Source of the DNA: Chiua virens
Lineage: Eukaryota > Basidiomycota > Agaricomycetes > Boletales > Boletaceae
NCBI GenBank assembly: GCA_019787685.1
Contig: JAHNUO010000005.1
Span: forward strand, 2,335,987-2,399,986
DNA length: 64,000 nt
Reading direction: 5' to 3'
Shown here piece by piece: positions 12,247 to 23,682 of this stretch (positions are counted from its first letter, which is position 1; every line of letters starts with the position of its first letter). The position numbers were made by a program, and so were the translations under genes. Under the pieces are notes generated by a model. It did no database searches, was not told where the DNA came from, and was given only the letters and a program-made list of their open reading frames with translations.

Positions 12247-13564
12247 CTACGCTAAGGTTAGAATGTATGTGATGCATGTGATGTTTGGGCTTGCTGTCGT
12301 CAATAATGCTTGAACTTCAGCCACAATATCAACTACTAATGGATTGGTCAGAAGATTCCTTTCAGAAACTCGCATTGACGACGCAGATGGACCATCTTTG
12401 GTTGCGCTTAGGGAAATGCACGGGTACCAGGTACCCAACGGTACGGGTACGGGTTGGACTCCGTACCCGTGTCGGGCCCGGGACCCGCAGCCATGCCATG
12501 GGTATTGGTACCACGGGAACTTATAGGCTATCAACGCTGACGCACACGTGACACGGCCTCATCATCAGGCTTCCACACCTCACCCGCTCTCCTTCGTGCC
12601 ACCTACTACCTGTGCACAATGACAACAACACCGACGCACATGACACAACGCGACATCGACAACCCTCGCCCTCCTACACCTCACCCGGCCTCCTACACCT
12701 CACCCTCACCCTTCCTTTTACTTCCACATGATGCACGACGGCAATGACACCGACGCACACGGCGACGCGACGTCGGATCGACATGCTGACGACACGCCGT
12801 GTCCGAACAACCCTCGCTCTCCCACATCTCACCCACCCTCCTACACTTCACCCGCCCTTCTGCACCTCACCCGCCCTCCTGTGCCACCACCCCATTGTGC
12901 CACCACCCCTTGCCACCACTCAATGCGACACTGGCATCGACACGGTGCGCCCGACGACGCCGTCTTGTCGACGGTGATGGTGGTGGCACCACCTGGCATG
13001 CTCAACGACACACCCAGGCCAGCGACAACGCGCATGACGAGGACCACGTCAGTGCTTGCCCTCACTCTCGCCTTGTCCCCTCGCCCTCGCCCTCGTCCTT
13101 GCACCTGTACTCATGTGTAAACGCGAACGGGAACCTGTTGTCACGCTCCCGTTCGCGTTTACATGTGAGCGCTTATGCTCGCCTCTTGCCCTCGCCTTGT
13201 CCTCGCCTTGTCCTCCAACTCTTGCCCTTGCGCCTGCACTTGTGCGCAAATGCAAAACGGGAACGTGTTGTCACGTTCGCATTTTCCCATGAATGTTTGT
13301 ATTCACCTCTCGCCCTCGTCTTGCCTCCACCCTCACCCACTTGCCTTACCACCCACACCCCATTGGCGTGCAAATGAACAAGTTCGCATGCCCAGATGAT
13401 TGTCTGGGCATGCAAATGTGTTCGTTTTACAAGTCCACATCCGTGTAGTAACCCACAGGTATGGTAAGGCGCGGGTACGGGTACGGGTCAGCACTCCAGT
13501 ACCCGCGGGTTTACCCGTGCAGTTCCCTAGCTTGCGAATCGGCTGGCGTCTCGTGGTAGGCCAT
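12247..13564 (-). pseudogene. Short ORF interrupted by the hAT-like element
   Basis: Reading on the minus strand, an ATG at 13564 encodes MAYHETPADSQ. The hAT-like element then interrupts, and beyond it the frame continues as KDGPSASSMRVSERN and VVDIVAEVQALLTTASPNIT. Removing the element and one imperfect 8-bp flank joins the two parts in frame. A downstream segment with VGLTRETTKFWADHRSAG could be a further exon, but I could not place its splice sites. The product is not recognised. It lies just upstream of, and on the same strand as, the flavocytochrome gene and could also be 5' leader sequence. Confidence 0.35.
12409..13529. mobile_element. hAT-like non-autonomous element with TAGGG terminal repeats
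   Basis: The left end reads TAGGGAAATGCACGGGTA and the right end, reversed, reads TAGGGAACTGCACGGGTA, so the terminal inverted repeats differ at one position. Inside each end is a run of GTACCCG-type units. The interior is strongly C-rich and low in complexity, with CTCGCCCT/CTTGCCCT-like repeats and no transposase. TTGCG occurs just outside both ends as part of a decayed 8-bp duplication. TAGGG ends and an 8-bp target site fit hAT elements. Confidence 0.65.
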
Positions 13565-13994
13565 GGTAGCATTTCGTAGTGTAGCACTTTCAAGTTGTCT
13601 CAACTATGTAGTATAAACATGAATCACGCACTATGTAGCATTCGTGAAATTTCCTGATGACTCCCTTGTCGCATCTGGACTCAACCCACATCAATACCTT
13701 TCTCATTGTACATCATCCCATTTAGTACACTACATCCCAATCACTTCACTTTACTAATGACTTCTACGGGTACACTACGAACCCATGTATCTGTTACTAT
13801 GAATCCGGTGACCTAAGAAGTGATGGATGTTTTGGATGATGTTTACAATTTTATTCTAAGTTCAACTGTGCGCGCCGAATAAAAGTGCACTTTGACCACC
13901 ATATCTTCCGATCTATTGCACATTTCCTACATCAAGTTTGAGACACCACCGGGATGAAAAGTATCATCACTCTAAGAATTGGAATACACTGTCA
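13565..13994. other. Intergenic, no gene recognised
   Basis: AT-richer spacer between the hAT-like element and the 3' end of the minus-strand DUF6533 gene. Nothing distinctive was seen. Confidence 0.4.
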
Positions 13995-15777
13995 CTAAGC
14001 GGACCAAACCTGCATCGGTATATCTTCGATGTCTCGCTTCCCCTTCAAGTTGTTCTGCCCATCGTCCCCCTCCACACTCTCCGCCACCTCGCTCTGCATA
14101 CTATCAGCTGCAAATACCATGGGTCCACCGGGGATGCTGCGGCTGGATAGCATAGTGAAGCCAAACCCAGTGTCGACACCACCCACATGTCTCCCTTGAA
14201 CATCGCGTGCATACAATTCCCGCACGCTAATGATGAATCGAGGGGTTAGAGTGTACACGGGCACAAGTTGCATGATGTTTGATGCTATAAATAGCCAACC
14301 GGTGCCCAGGAGGTTTCCAATGTACAGTAGACTGATGAAGTTCAACAGGAAGATTCTGCGACAAAAAAGTTCAGTTATGTCGTAACTCCATCGGCGACAT
14401 ATAATTTTCAGGAGATGACAGAGGAGTTAGGATGGGGATTGGACATACGCTGAGAAGTAGAGCATTCCCTGGTTGACGAGCAGGTTAATGTATCGGCTTG
14501 GTCGCCATAGTCTTGTGACGCTGTACATTTGACGTGACTGCTTCACAAACTTCGCGATGGCGAGACCGCACAACACCACACCAAATACCATTTGTAAAAT
14601 GGCAGTGACATAAGCCCCAGGGTACGATTTGTTTTCCTCTGTGCAAAATGAATAATCCAGTACTTGAATGCTGACCCCTGACTGAGTGTTAGTGTGGCAT
14701 ACATTTTTCGAGTCAGTGCCTACATACACGTATTGTTCTTTGGATTGGTGGCGTGAACAACAACTACCAATATGGAGATGATCTCGACAAAAAACGTGAC
14801 AAGAAGGACTCCAAGGATTGGTCTTGATTGACTGTACATTGCCCATACGCGCAGGATCATGACGACTGTAATCACCGTTACAAAATTCTTTTTTGGATCA
14901 AAGGAACTCGATTACTCACAGTCGGCCGCGCCGATAAATGGGACGTACAACCATTCCGAGCTAACGGAAAATAATTTGCCTTCAAGCACTCGTCAGTAGA
15001 AAACAGGTGGAATGCTTCAAGCCTGCTCACAGCTGTTTCACTAGTATCAGACACACCTCAAATGTGACATAATAGCGAACCAAATACGTACATCTAAAGG
15101 AGCACAATGACCCATGGGCACGTACATGAGTTGCTGATAGCTTGGGAGACGTACATTTGTAGGACCAGGTAGGAAGCTACTCCCCACTATTGACGCGGTC
15201 AAAACTTGATCAAATTTATGATTTATTATTCAAACTTACTGATGGCGCTGTATCTGGTGCACACTCGAGATCAGCATACAGATAATGCGTTACAACAGCC
15301 ATATACTCACATCAAATTATATATGCCACAATAACGGACCTGTCCAGGTATTGTAAGAGGACGTCCTTAGCGCCTAGTGAAGTAGAATTTAGGTACATAC
15401 AACGAGGTACATGGTCGAAACCCAAGACCATCGCTTGTTCTGCATCCTTGTCAGGAATGTATCAACTCGAGAAACGGCTGTGTACCAACCCAGATGTACT
15501 CTATCTTCATCGAGTATCAATCAGCAAAACTTTTCCGCGCATGACATAGAGTACACAAGTTATACCTCGCTTGGTAAGACGAGAACTTCCAGTGTGGGTT
15601 AGTTTGAGTCTTACATTGGAATAGAACATGCATCTTACTGTAATCATATCCGACAGCAGTTAGAATGGCGACTTTGAAAAGCCTGTGAGACTGAGGAAGA
15701 CGAGTGCAGACGAACGTACGGGAAAGACAGTTGTTTTGCTGAATGGCCAAAATGGCCGACTGTAGATCAGAGGACAT
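13995..15777 (-). CDS. DUF6533-type multi-pass membrane protein (copy 5, opposite strand)
   Basis: It starts MSSDLQSAILAIQQNNCLS, almost the same as copy 4. Exons follow with VAILTAVGYDY, IEYIW, NKRWSWVSTMYLV and VRYCGIYNLM (DUF6533). Next are FIGAADC, VVMILRVWAMYSQSRP and a strongly hydrophobic helix, then LQMVFGVVLCGLAIAKFVKQ and the loop LWRPSRYINLLVNQG. The last exon has NFISLLYIGNLLG, LVPVYTLTPRFIISVRELY, GVDTGFGFTMLSS and an acidic tail ending PMQVWSA. All aligned exons stay in frame. It is the only family member here on the minus strand, so it arose by an inverted duplication or was later flipped. The function is unknown. Confidence 0.78.
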
Positions 15778-18604
15778 AGTCTTGATGGGTTCGAAATGAG
15801 TGCTGATCGGACTCGGAAGTGCGATAAATAGGAAGATGCGAAGAGAATGACGGCAGGTATCGGATGCAAGAACGAGAGTAAGCCAAGAAAATGCTGCGTG
15901 ATAAAAGAGAGACGTGGCAAGATGGGTGCCTATTAGGAGACTGTCATGGGTCAATATTTCAATCACAAGTAGCGGCCCGTGGGAAGTATGTAATGGCTGC
16001 TTCAAGTTGATGTTTCGAGCTGACATTTGACATTCAATGACATTTTGTTTGTTCCACCTTGAAGTTTGCATCAAGAGCCCCATCAAGACTCGGCCTGTCA
16101 ATGCCGGTCGGATGCGTTATCCACTTCGCATGAGTGAGTATCTTCACCTTGCTAATTACCACTTCCAGGGAAACCCTTCTGGATCCAAGTCTGCAGGAAT
16201 GCAACAGCCCAACGGGCCCCGGGCCGCTGCACCATAGATCGCTTGCTTGTCAGTGTGGTTGTTTATTTATTTCATTTTCACCCGATCTCGTTCTCGACAT
16301 GTCCGAAGTTCATTCGCTGTTCTTATCCGAGGCTCGGCTGAATCCGATCAGCGGTTTTCATAACTAGTTGTTCGCCCGCGTGCTACTTTTGAATGGTTGC
16401 TGTCACATCTTTATGTACTTACTTTGTACCTGCCCCCGTGCGGCGCTGGTGACGTGGCACCTGCTAAAGACAACTATTCCCGGTATTCATATAAAATGAA
16501 ACTCGTGGCAGCAAGTCTGATGTATAGGGAGTCTCCTGTGATCGCGGATTCGGACGTGGAAGCCTAAGAAAGGAGTAGCTGACATAATACAATATGACGG
16601 TCGACATATTAGTACGTAGTTCGAATGAGGTAAGTATGTACCTCAACGCCACTGGATGGCATTACTACTAGTAGAACACGGGGCTTGTGCCACATGGACG
16701 TGCAGGGGTGGTAACCGCGGTCGTTGTTGAACGATGATTAAGGTTATGATTGATCCAGCTCAGACATTAGACACAAGCTGGCACTGGCAGAATCCTCCAT
16801 GGAAACAGTACCCAACAATTGGCTTCAGGTACGATGGTGCATTGACGAGTCTTGGGCTCTCTCTCTGAACAAACCACAGCCTGATGTGGAGACGCATAAC
16901 ATTGGCGACTCTTGCTCATTTCCCCATGTACTAACCGACTTATCTCGAAGTGGTGGTTGAAAGCGAGTGTAAATCCGAACTTCCGAAGACATGTGGATGT
17001 CTGTCAATTTGAAAAAGTGTGTAGCCGCTCCGCTCGTCACGCTTCCCCCTAGCGTTGGGCTGGTCTTTCCCGATCCAACGTTGGCTTCGGTGTTCGTGAC
17101 AACATTGTCAACATCCTCACTGAGGTACAATTTACCACATATTATACATGATCGAGCGGACGTGATATGTTACATGTGTGATGCTGTCATACGAAAACAT
17201 AGTCCAACTTGTCAATGATTAATGTTAATGATTCACCAGTGTCAGCAGTAATTGCATATCAAACCATCGCACTTAGCACGAAAATATGATCATGGTCGCT
17301 TCAAATAGTCCCTGATTCTCCATGGTAATGTCTCAGTGATATATCACTGACCCACACTGTGAAGAGTCTTCGGACCTGCCAGTACACAGCCGCTTTTTTG
17401 ATTAGCTCATCCATATGTATCAGTGATGCCATTGATCATCGGGCTGATTCGGAAAGACTCATCCCCGCCTCCGAGTCCCACGTAGTGGGAAGGAGGTTTT
17501 GTCTGCAGCATTAATATTCGTCCAGGCACCTGCAAACGGACCCGCGGGAACTTTTACCCACTCTAGTAGATCCACCGTTCACAACGGGAATGGATGGCGT
17601 GTTTGCCAGCTTGTCTTGAAGCCAATGTGTATGCCGAGCACAACAAGGAATCGTTGTTGCACGTCCATGAATCTGTGGCTAATGGAAAGAGGAAGGCGGT
17701 CTCAGACAGTGAGCTGGAGCAGTCGCATGTCAAAAAGGTGCCAGTGGTCGTTGCGACCGAGGAACATGGGACTGTAGGACACTTTTGAACACTGTCCCGT
17801 GGATACGTGTACTTCAGCGCTTTTTGTCGTTAACTAAGCCATAAAAATTGGACTCAGGAGTCGGGGATTAGTGACTCTGGTGCCGCCAAAAAGTCCACGT
17901 AATGGAGTTTCCAAACATCCCGAACATCCGAACGTCCGAGCAGTCCGAACAGTTCGAAACAGTTCGAAACAGTCCGATCACGCCTGTCACAAGCACACGT
18001 GACACAACATCGCGCCCTGCTAGCCGCCACTGTCCCGCGCGCCTCACCCCGCCATTCCCGCTGCGTACTCATTCCATCGCCGCCGTTTCCTCTTCTGGCT
18101 TGCCTTCAAGCCATTGTAGCCTGTCAGCCTCTCGTAATTTCGGTCCTTTTTTCTTGGGAATGTAGGACTTTAGTAATATATTGTGTAAATTGAGCCGAAT
18201 ACAATTCTTCCAGCACACTACCCAATACACTTCACGCTATTTTACGATCATTCATGCTGCTGCAGAATCATGCATCAATGTCAGCTTCCGATCGCACTAC
18301 AAGATATTGGTCGTCGTATTAATGAAATTGCATACGGCGCTTTCGCCATTGTTAGCATGGTCTGCTACAGCCCATGGAAGCACAAATCGTTGTAACACTA
18401 TAACTCCGGTAGTAGATATTAGTCCTCAGCGTACCATGGTCCCAGAACAATGTATATATCATGCAGCACAATGAACTAATAGTCTAATGTCCGTGAGGTA
18501 CAACAAGCAACCACAACCCCACAATACTGAATTCTCGGAGCACTAGGGAGGTATCAGGTATTGAACTGCGTTCAAATCCATCGCAGGTGCCGCATCACAT
18601 CGTC
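15778..18604. other. 2.8 kb without a firm gene
   Basis: Several short ORFs occur but none shows a known domain. The most gene-like is 17594-17788 (+): it includes ANGKRKAVSDSELEQSHVKK, a basic nuclear-signal-like stretch next to acidic residues, and ends in a stop, so it may be the remnant of a 3' exon. Another, 16825-17130 (-), is open for about 100 codons with no features. A run of short GTCCGAACAGTTCGAAACAG-like direct repeats lies at about 17925-17980. Confidence 0.3.
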
Positions 18605-19747
18605 CTAAGCTGCATCACTAACTTTCGCTTGACTTTGAAGACAAGCAAGTTGCCAGAGATCCTGAATCGATCCCCAATATCGCTTGGGGTCGAGACGCAT
18701 GTGAGCAACGTGTGCGCTCTCCTCGTATAGTTCACATCGTACGGTGAGTCTGGCCATTTTTGCAGCCTCTGCGTGTCTCTGAACTTCTTGCCATGGCACT
18801 ACCTCATCTTTCTTTGAAAAAACGTACAATCGCGGTGTTTGCGAGTTCGTCCAAGGAAGGAAGTGAGGCTGCTGAAGCGTCTTGATGTACTGGACCGCCA
18901 TCATATCCATTCCCAACACAATTTGCAGAGTGAGACGGAGCGCATGCAAGAAATAAATGATAGCCAGGGAAATGTAACGCGCGACGGGATTCCGGATAGC
19001 GATACTGAAAGCCAATCTAATGGTGCGGAAGTTGCCGATGGAAGGAGCTGAGTCTATGACGAGTGCGCTGACGAACTGTTTTGAGAAATCCGGTATCGAG
19101 GGGTATTTGGATGACAGGAGTCGCCCGAGGGTAGTTAGCTGTATTCCGCCTCCTGATTTGAAACGTCAGGTGATATTCGGGGGGCTGAGAGACTTGACCT
19201 CGTACCATTCGAGAAAGAATGGATAAGAATCCGTGGACGAATGCGAGTAGACTCCTGGTTGGCACTATTGGTAGTGGGAAGGCAACCGAGTCCCTCGAGA
19301 GCTTCGACGACAGGGAGGAGTCGGTTTTTCTATGACAATATGTAAGTAGATGTCGGAAAAATCATTCTTTCCTCACCTTTGCCTTGTCAAAGGTCCAAAC
19401 GAAGGATGCCCCGCATTTGACGATGATCTGGGTAGCAAGTGGGTATAATTCAGCGTATTTCCGGGAATAATGTAGCAGATGGCGTGTTAGAGCTCCCACT
19501 AGGAAAACAGTCAGTTCGCTTCGTGATCGAAGGGTAAAAAGAGCTTAATCAACGTACTCCAACCAAAGATGAGGATAATGCTGTGGGAAGAATTCGTCAT
19601 CCCAGTCGCAGACGTTAGACAACCCACATACTTTGGTGCGGAATCATTCGGGTCCAAGGCTGCTCCTGAACCGCTTGTGGGAGTGAGACTGATGTAAATC
19701 CCTGGACCTATTGTCACGAAACCTGCGGGAGCTTGAGGACGTGGCAT
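18605..19747 (-). CDS. TMEM53/DUF829 (PaxU-like) alpha/beta-fold protein
   Basis: Exons at 19747-19558, 19498-19377, 19329-19206 and 19152-18605 join to 327 codons. The N-terminus MPRPQAPAGFVTIGPGIYIS leads into IILIFGWMGALTRHLLHY and SRKYAELYPLATQIIVK, the usual first strand and loop of the family. NRLLPVVEALE and PRILIHSFSNGGG follow (the latter in place of the hydrolase nucleophile elbow). The C-terminal part has LVIDSAPSIGN, a hydrophobic stretch IYFLHALRLTLQIVLG, PRLYVFSKKDEVVPWQEVQ and CELYEESAHVAHMRLDPKRY. Such proteins sit at nuclear or ER membranes in animals; PaxU is a fungal relative of unknown reaction. The gene is divergent from the peptidyl-tRNA hydrolase gene. Confidence 0.88.
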
Positions 19748-19841
19748 TATGGCTAGTCACCTGGAAAGAGAAAACAGTACGCAGCCTAATAGTAAGAATG
19801 GTGAGACCGTCGTGTGAAATTTGGTGACTGCACAACTTGTT
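19748..19841. promoter_or_regulatory. Shared 94-bp divergent promoter
   Basis: Only 94 bp separate the start codons of two divergent genes (TMEM53-like leftward, ICT1-like rightward), so the 5' regulatory sequence is probably shared. No clear TATA box was seen. Confidence 0.45.
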
Positions 19842-20581
19842 ATGATATTCTGTCCACGTACTCTGCGACTCTCCCTCTATGGCCGACAGCTCAGCCTGAG
19901 ATGGGCTCATCGTTCTACCAGTCTTCCGCAACCACCTCCGATCGTTTCCTTGTCTCCCCAACACCAAAACGAGGCACGCACTTGGTTGACAATCTTCCAG
20001 GCAACGGCGACTGTCCCGAAACACTTGGTTGAACTCTCTTTTTCCCGTAGCTCTGGTCCTGGTGGTCAAGTTGAGTACCCGATCACACCATTAAAGGTTT
20101 TTGAACTTGATGCCCTGCTTAGAATGTCAATAAAGTGTCGACCAAAGTGACCGCTCGATGTCGCATTGATGCTTCGTGGATACCAGTATGGGCTCAAGAA
20201 AATTTAATGCGGACGGTACGTTCACCTGTAACATCGCACAACAGACCCTCTGGACCAGTTCTTTTCAGCCATACTATGTGAAATCAACGCATTCTCTCTT
20301 GATGACTTCTAGCGCTTCCCGTTCTCAGGCATCTAATGTGGATGACGTGCTCGCAAAGGTTTGTTCGACCTAAACCCACCCTTTGGACGCTTCAATTGTT
20401 TCCCATTCAGCTGCATACCTTGGTCGCGGGGTCAGCCAAGAGTCTAATCACAAGGTCTCCGACGGAGGAACAGAAAGAGCGCGTAGTCCGCTTCCAAAAG
20501 GCTGATGATGCACATAGACGGATACAAAAGGATAAACGGAGTGCCGCGAAGAAAAGCAGGTCCAACAAACATTGGGACTGA
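19842..20581 (+). CDS. Mitochondrial GGQ-motif peptidyl-tRNA hydrolase (ICT1/Pth4-like)
   Basis: Exons at 19842-20069, 20123-20215, 20269-20358 and 20411-20581 give 193 residues. The first 25 residues are rich in Arg, Ser and Leu and lack acidic residues, as in a mitochondrial targeting peptide. LSFSRSSGPGGQ then NVNKVSTKVTARCRI is the class-I release-factor GGQ box, with an intron directly after GGQ. PYYVKSTHSLLMTSS and SRSQASNVDDVLAKL follow, as in human ICT1. The Lys-rich C-terminal tail (RRIQKDKRSAAKKSRSNKHWD) is the family's ribosome-binding extension. Relatives hydrolyse peptidyl-tRNA on stalled mitoribosomes. There is no tRNA-codon recognition domain, which separates it from true release factors. 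Confidence 0.9.
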
Positions 20582-21017
20582 TCTCGGACTTCCTTGTGCT
20601 GCCCCCCAATAGTCTTCCTCGGAATTCCAACCACTAGATCCAAACCAAGGTCGGACAATACAACGCCTTCGGACTGCGTGGGGGGAGAACAATCATTTCC
20701 CCTCCTTTTCCTTGTTTCAACTTTCACATCCTCGCGGATTGCTCCCGTTATAAGGGCTCCTATCCCTCGTGAATGCGTCATGACCTATCGGAAATGCAGG
20801 GCCTTGCTCTCCTTCGGAGATGGATAACAAACATCCCTCTCGATGTAGAGACGCTGTCTTAGCTTACAATAAATTGTGCTGGCAGTGAACAGCACGCATA
20901 AAATTGCACGTGAGGACAGTCTACCATCCACTTTCGGAAGAGATCATACTTGGGCCAGTTTCGAATGCCGGACGTCAAGAAAGGCCCCTAATTCTGGAAC
21001 ACTTACTTGCTACCATC
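20582..21017. other. Intergenic, no gene recognised
   Basis: About 430 bp holding the 3' flank of the hydrolase gene and the promoter of the aquaporin gene. The minus strand is open for over 120 codons at 20407-20781, but this overlaps the last hydrolase exon and has no domain. Confidence 0.4.
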
Positions 21018-22139
21018 ATGACCTCACATGAGACCACACTCTCCTGCTGGAGCTCACAGCGTCTCTTCCAGTCACTTTTCGTAGATGCCAAGGCCGCCTG
21101 TGTCGAGTTTGTGGGGACCACCTTTTTCCTACTTCTTGGTCTGGGTGGAATTCAAGCGGTAAACGGCGAGGCACTTGAAAATGGATCTGTCGTAGAGCGC
21201 AATCTCTACATCGCAACGTCCATGGGTTTCAGTCTCCTCGTCAGTGCTTGGTTGTTCTACCGTGTAACGGGTGGGCTATTTAACCCGGATATTACGCTGG
21301 CGCTTTTTCTCGTTGGAGTTGTTGGTCCCGTCCGATTCGTCTTGTTCTGCATCGCGCAGATGGTGGGGGCGATCGTTGCATCCGCCATTGTACATGGCTT
21401 GACCCCTGGACCACTCACCGTCAAGTGAGAGTGCAAACATTTCCCAAACGAGCATAGCTGACACATTCGTGTTCATCTAGCACGGTCCTGCAGCCGGGAG
21501 TCAATTCTGCGCAGGGTGTGTTCATAGAGATGTTTACCACGGCTGCATTGGTCGTCGCCGTGCTCATGCTGGCTGCCGAGAAACATTCCGCCACCCCATT
21601 CGCTCCTGTGAGTTTTATGTGTTTGTCCGGGCTCCAAGTGGCTGACGATTTATGACATAGGTTGGTATCGGGCTGACGTTGTTTGTTGGACATCTGTGAG
21701 TCAACAACATTGGTATGATCACAGAGATACGAGGCGTTCATCTTCCATATCAGGTTCGCGCTTTTCTACACTGACGCGAGCATGAACACCGCTCGTTCAT
21801 TTGGTCCCGCGGTGGTCACCAGTTTCGATTTTCCGGGACACTCTCATCACTGGGTGGTATGTCTTGTCATCATCTTTTTAGTCATTTTCTGACCTTAATC
21901 CGGTTCTAAGTATTGGGTAGGTCCGCTCTTGGGCGCTCTGCTTGGGGCGGTCATGTACACATCGCTTAAGTGGTTAGTCGCATGCTGACTGTATTTCTGA
22001 TGATGACATCTTATAACCATGCAGGATCAACTACCTGGAATTAAACCCTGCGCAGGCGTCCACCAGAACGGAGGATTCCCCTCCCGCGCCGAAGATATTC
22101 GGAACACGGAGAACTGTGGAGGACGGCGGAGTCGCTTGA
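21018..22139 (+). CDS. Aquaporin/MIP-family channel with NPD and NTA pore motifs
   Basis: Six exons (21018-21424, 21481-21607, 21661-21695, 21754-21853, 21911-21972, 22025-22139) give 281 residues in one frame. The first helix is ACVEFVGTTFFLLLGLGGIQ. The first half-helix motif is GGLFNPDITLALFLVG, with NPD in place of NPA. After the third helix (VRFVLFCIAQMVGAIVASAI) comes QGVFIEMFTTAALVVAVLML, then VGIGLTLFVGHLFALFYTD. The second motif is MNTARSFGPAVV, NTA in place of NPA, with the conserved Arg present. YWVGPLLGALLGAVMY is helix 6. The channel should carry water or small neutral solutes across the plasma or an internal membrane. I chose the ATG just before the helical part; no ATG upstream is in frame. 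Confidence 0.9.
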
Positions 22140-23089
22140 AGTAGATCCACTGCGTCGACAAAGTATAGAGTTATTGCTAGTCAGGCTGCTTTCCGGATCC
22201 TGTATTCCGGAACATAGATAAGCGCCGGTGTCAGACAGTACTGTCATATAACCCTCTAAAATTCTGGCTTGAAGTATGCTGATTATCAAGCCTGAGCAGA
22301 TCCGTCAGAAGCTGCGTTTCACTCACTATATGCTGTGACATCGTCTTAGTCTGACGAGAAATAACTCCGTGTGTTAATGCGTAATCAAGTATCGTTTGCC
22401 TGACCTACGATGACCTACGACGATATGCCACGATCCATTATCGTTAGAGGCCAATTTATGCCCACAAATCGTGGCGACCACCAATTCGTTTCCCGCGGTT
22501 AGGCCAATTCGCACACGGCCGTCAGAACTTAGAAGACTGTTTCTCTCCTCCCTCATCGAGTCCAAGTCACGTTACTGATCGACTTGCAAGAGTCTCGAAG
22601 TTGCATCCACCGAATCACGTTTCGCTTTAGCAAGTATGGTCGGCATCCCACTGACAACTAATTTGATATTTCTGGTAAAGGTCTGGAAGACAACAAAAGT
22701 TCAGGACTGCCACTGCCTCCGCTGTGAGCACAACGTCTCAGACCACTGGCACTTATTAAACAGCATCAGCTGACTGCTCTGTCAATAGAAGAAAGAGAGA
22801 AGGTTTACACAGCGCAGAACCAGGCATCAATACCTGGCGTGCCTTACACTCGATAACAGTGCTGTGTCGATGAATGGTGAAAACTTGAAATCTCGTCAAT
22901 GAACATGTCAATGTCACCAGTCTCCACCCGATCAATTCACTTTTAGCCTGCCAACGTGTTGATGAAATCAGATCAACTTTCCTCGATTAAGCGATAACCC
23001 GAGTACTCCAGAATAGGTATGTACGAGACAACCGTCGGTATGTGTCATGGAAGCCGTCGGTTCATGTGAACGGGATCAAATGGTGACAG
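22140..23089. other. Intergenic, no gene recognised
   Basis: About 950 bp with no ORF that shows a domain. Nothing further was seen. Confidence 0.4.
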
Positions 23090-23560
23090 GCAGGCTTCTA
23101 CATAGTCGGGACCATTTGTCAGTGCCTACGATTTGTGTTGTCGCGTCGCTGATCCGTTGCCAACCAAGTCAATACCTTTCTGTATGGTCTCGTCATATAC
23201 CAGTTCGCGGTGTATTATCGGATAAGTAAGTACATTCCATCGGGCGAATTCGAGTTCACGAATATTCATTCCTCGGTCTAGAATTCAATGATGGTGCAAT
23301 CTTGAGGCCGCTGGATCCCGATTCACAAGCACACAGCCATGATGAAGGAGAGATTACAGGCATCTGGTACTCTTCCTGTTCGTTCTGGACACGTTCCATA
23401 GTATCTTGTGAGTGGCAGCGATCCGTCATTTGGGAAATGGCTCAACTGTTCTACAGGGCCATCTATCTGCTGTGGTATTATATGTAAGCAACTTGGTTTT
23501 ATTTTATTTTAACTTTTTCATGGCTCACTTCATTTCAGAATGACAAAGTATGGTGATTTT
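23090..23560 (+). pseudogene. DUF6534-like membrane protein fragment
   Basis: Near 23160-23225 the plus strand encodes VNTFLYGLVIYQFAVYYRI, the typical first helix of fungal DUF6534 proteins. Near 23370-23490, joining across a 54-bp intron, it gives VLFLFVLDTFHSIL then AIYLLWYYM, the second and third helix signature. The piece between them is frame-shifted, the expected 5' exon has a stop, and the remaining helices are not found downstream. It looks like a relic, although a badly spliced live gene cannot be excluded by eye. Confidence 0.5.
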
Positions 23561-23682
23561 GCAGTTTTCGCGCATAAGTACCCACTGTACCCTTTTGATC
23601 GAATTGTAGCAGCTTTAAAGGGGGCGTATGACCATACGAATCCATCTCTCTGGGCACTGCACTTGCAGCCTTGGCATCCTAG

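Noticed and set aside
12728..13377. Long open frames of 130 and 192 codons on the plus strand (and others on the minus strand)
   Set aside because: They lie in the C-rich low-complexity interior of the hAT-like element. All frames are open there because the tract lacks A/T-rich stop codons, and the products are Pro/His/Ser-rich without domains.
19580..19624. Candidate 43-bp intron in the first exon of the TMEM53-like gene
   Set aside because: Removing it would shift the frame, while reading through stays open and in frame with the conserved IILIFGW. The exon is therefore continuous.
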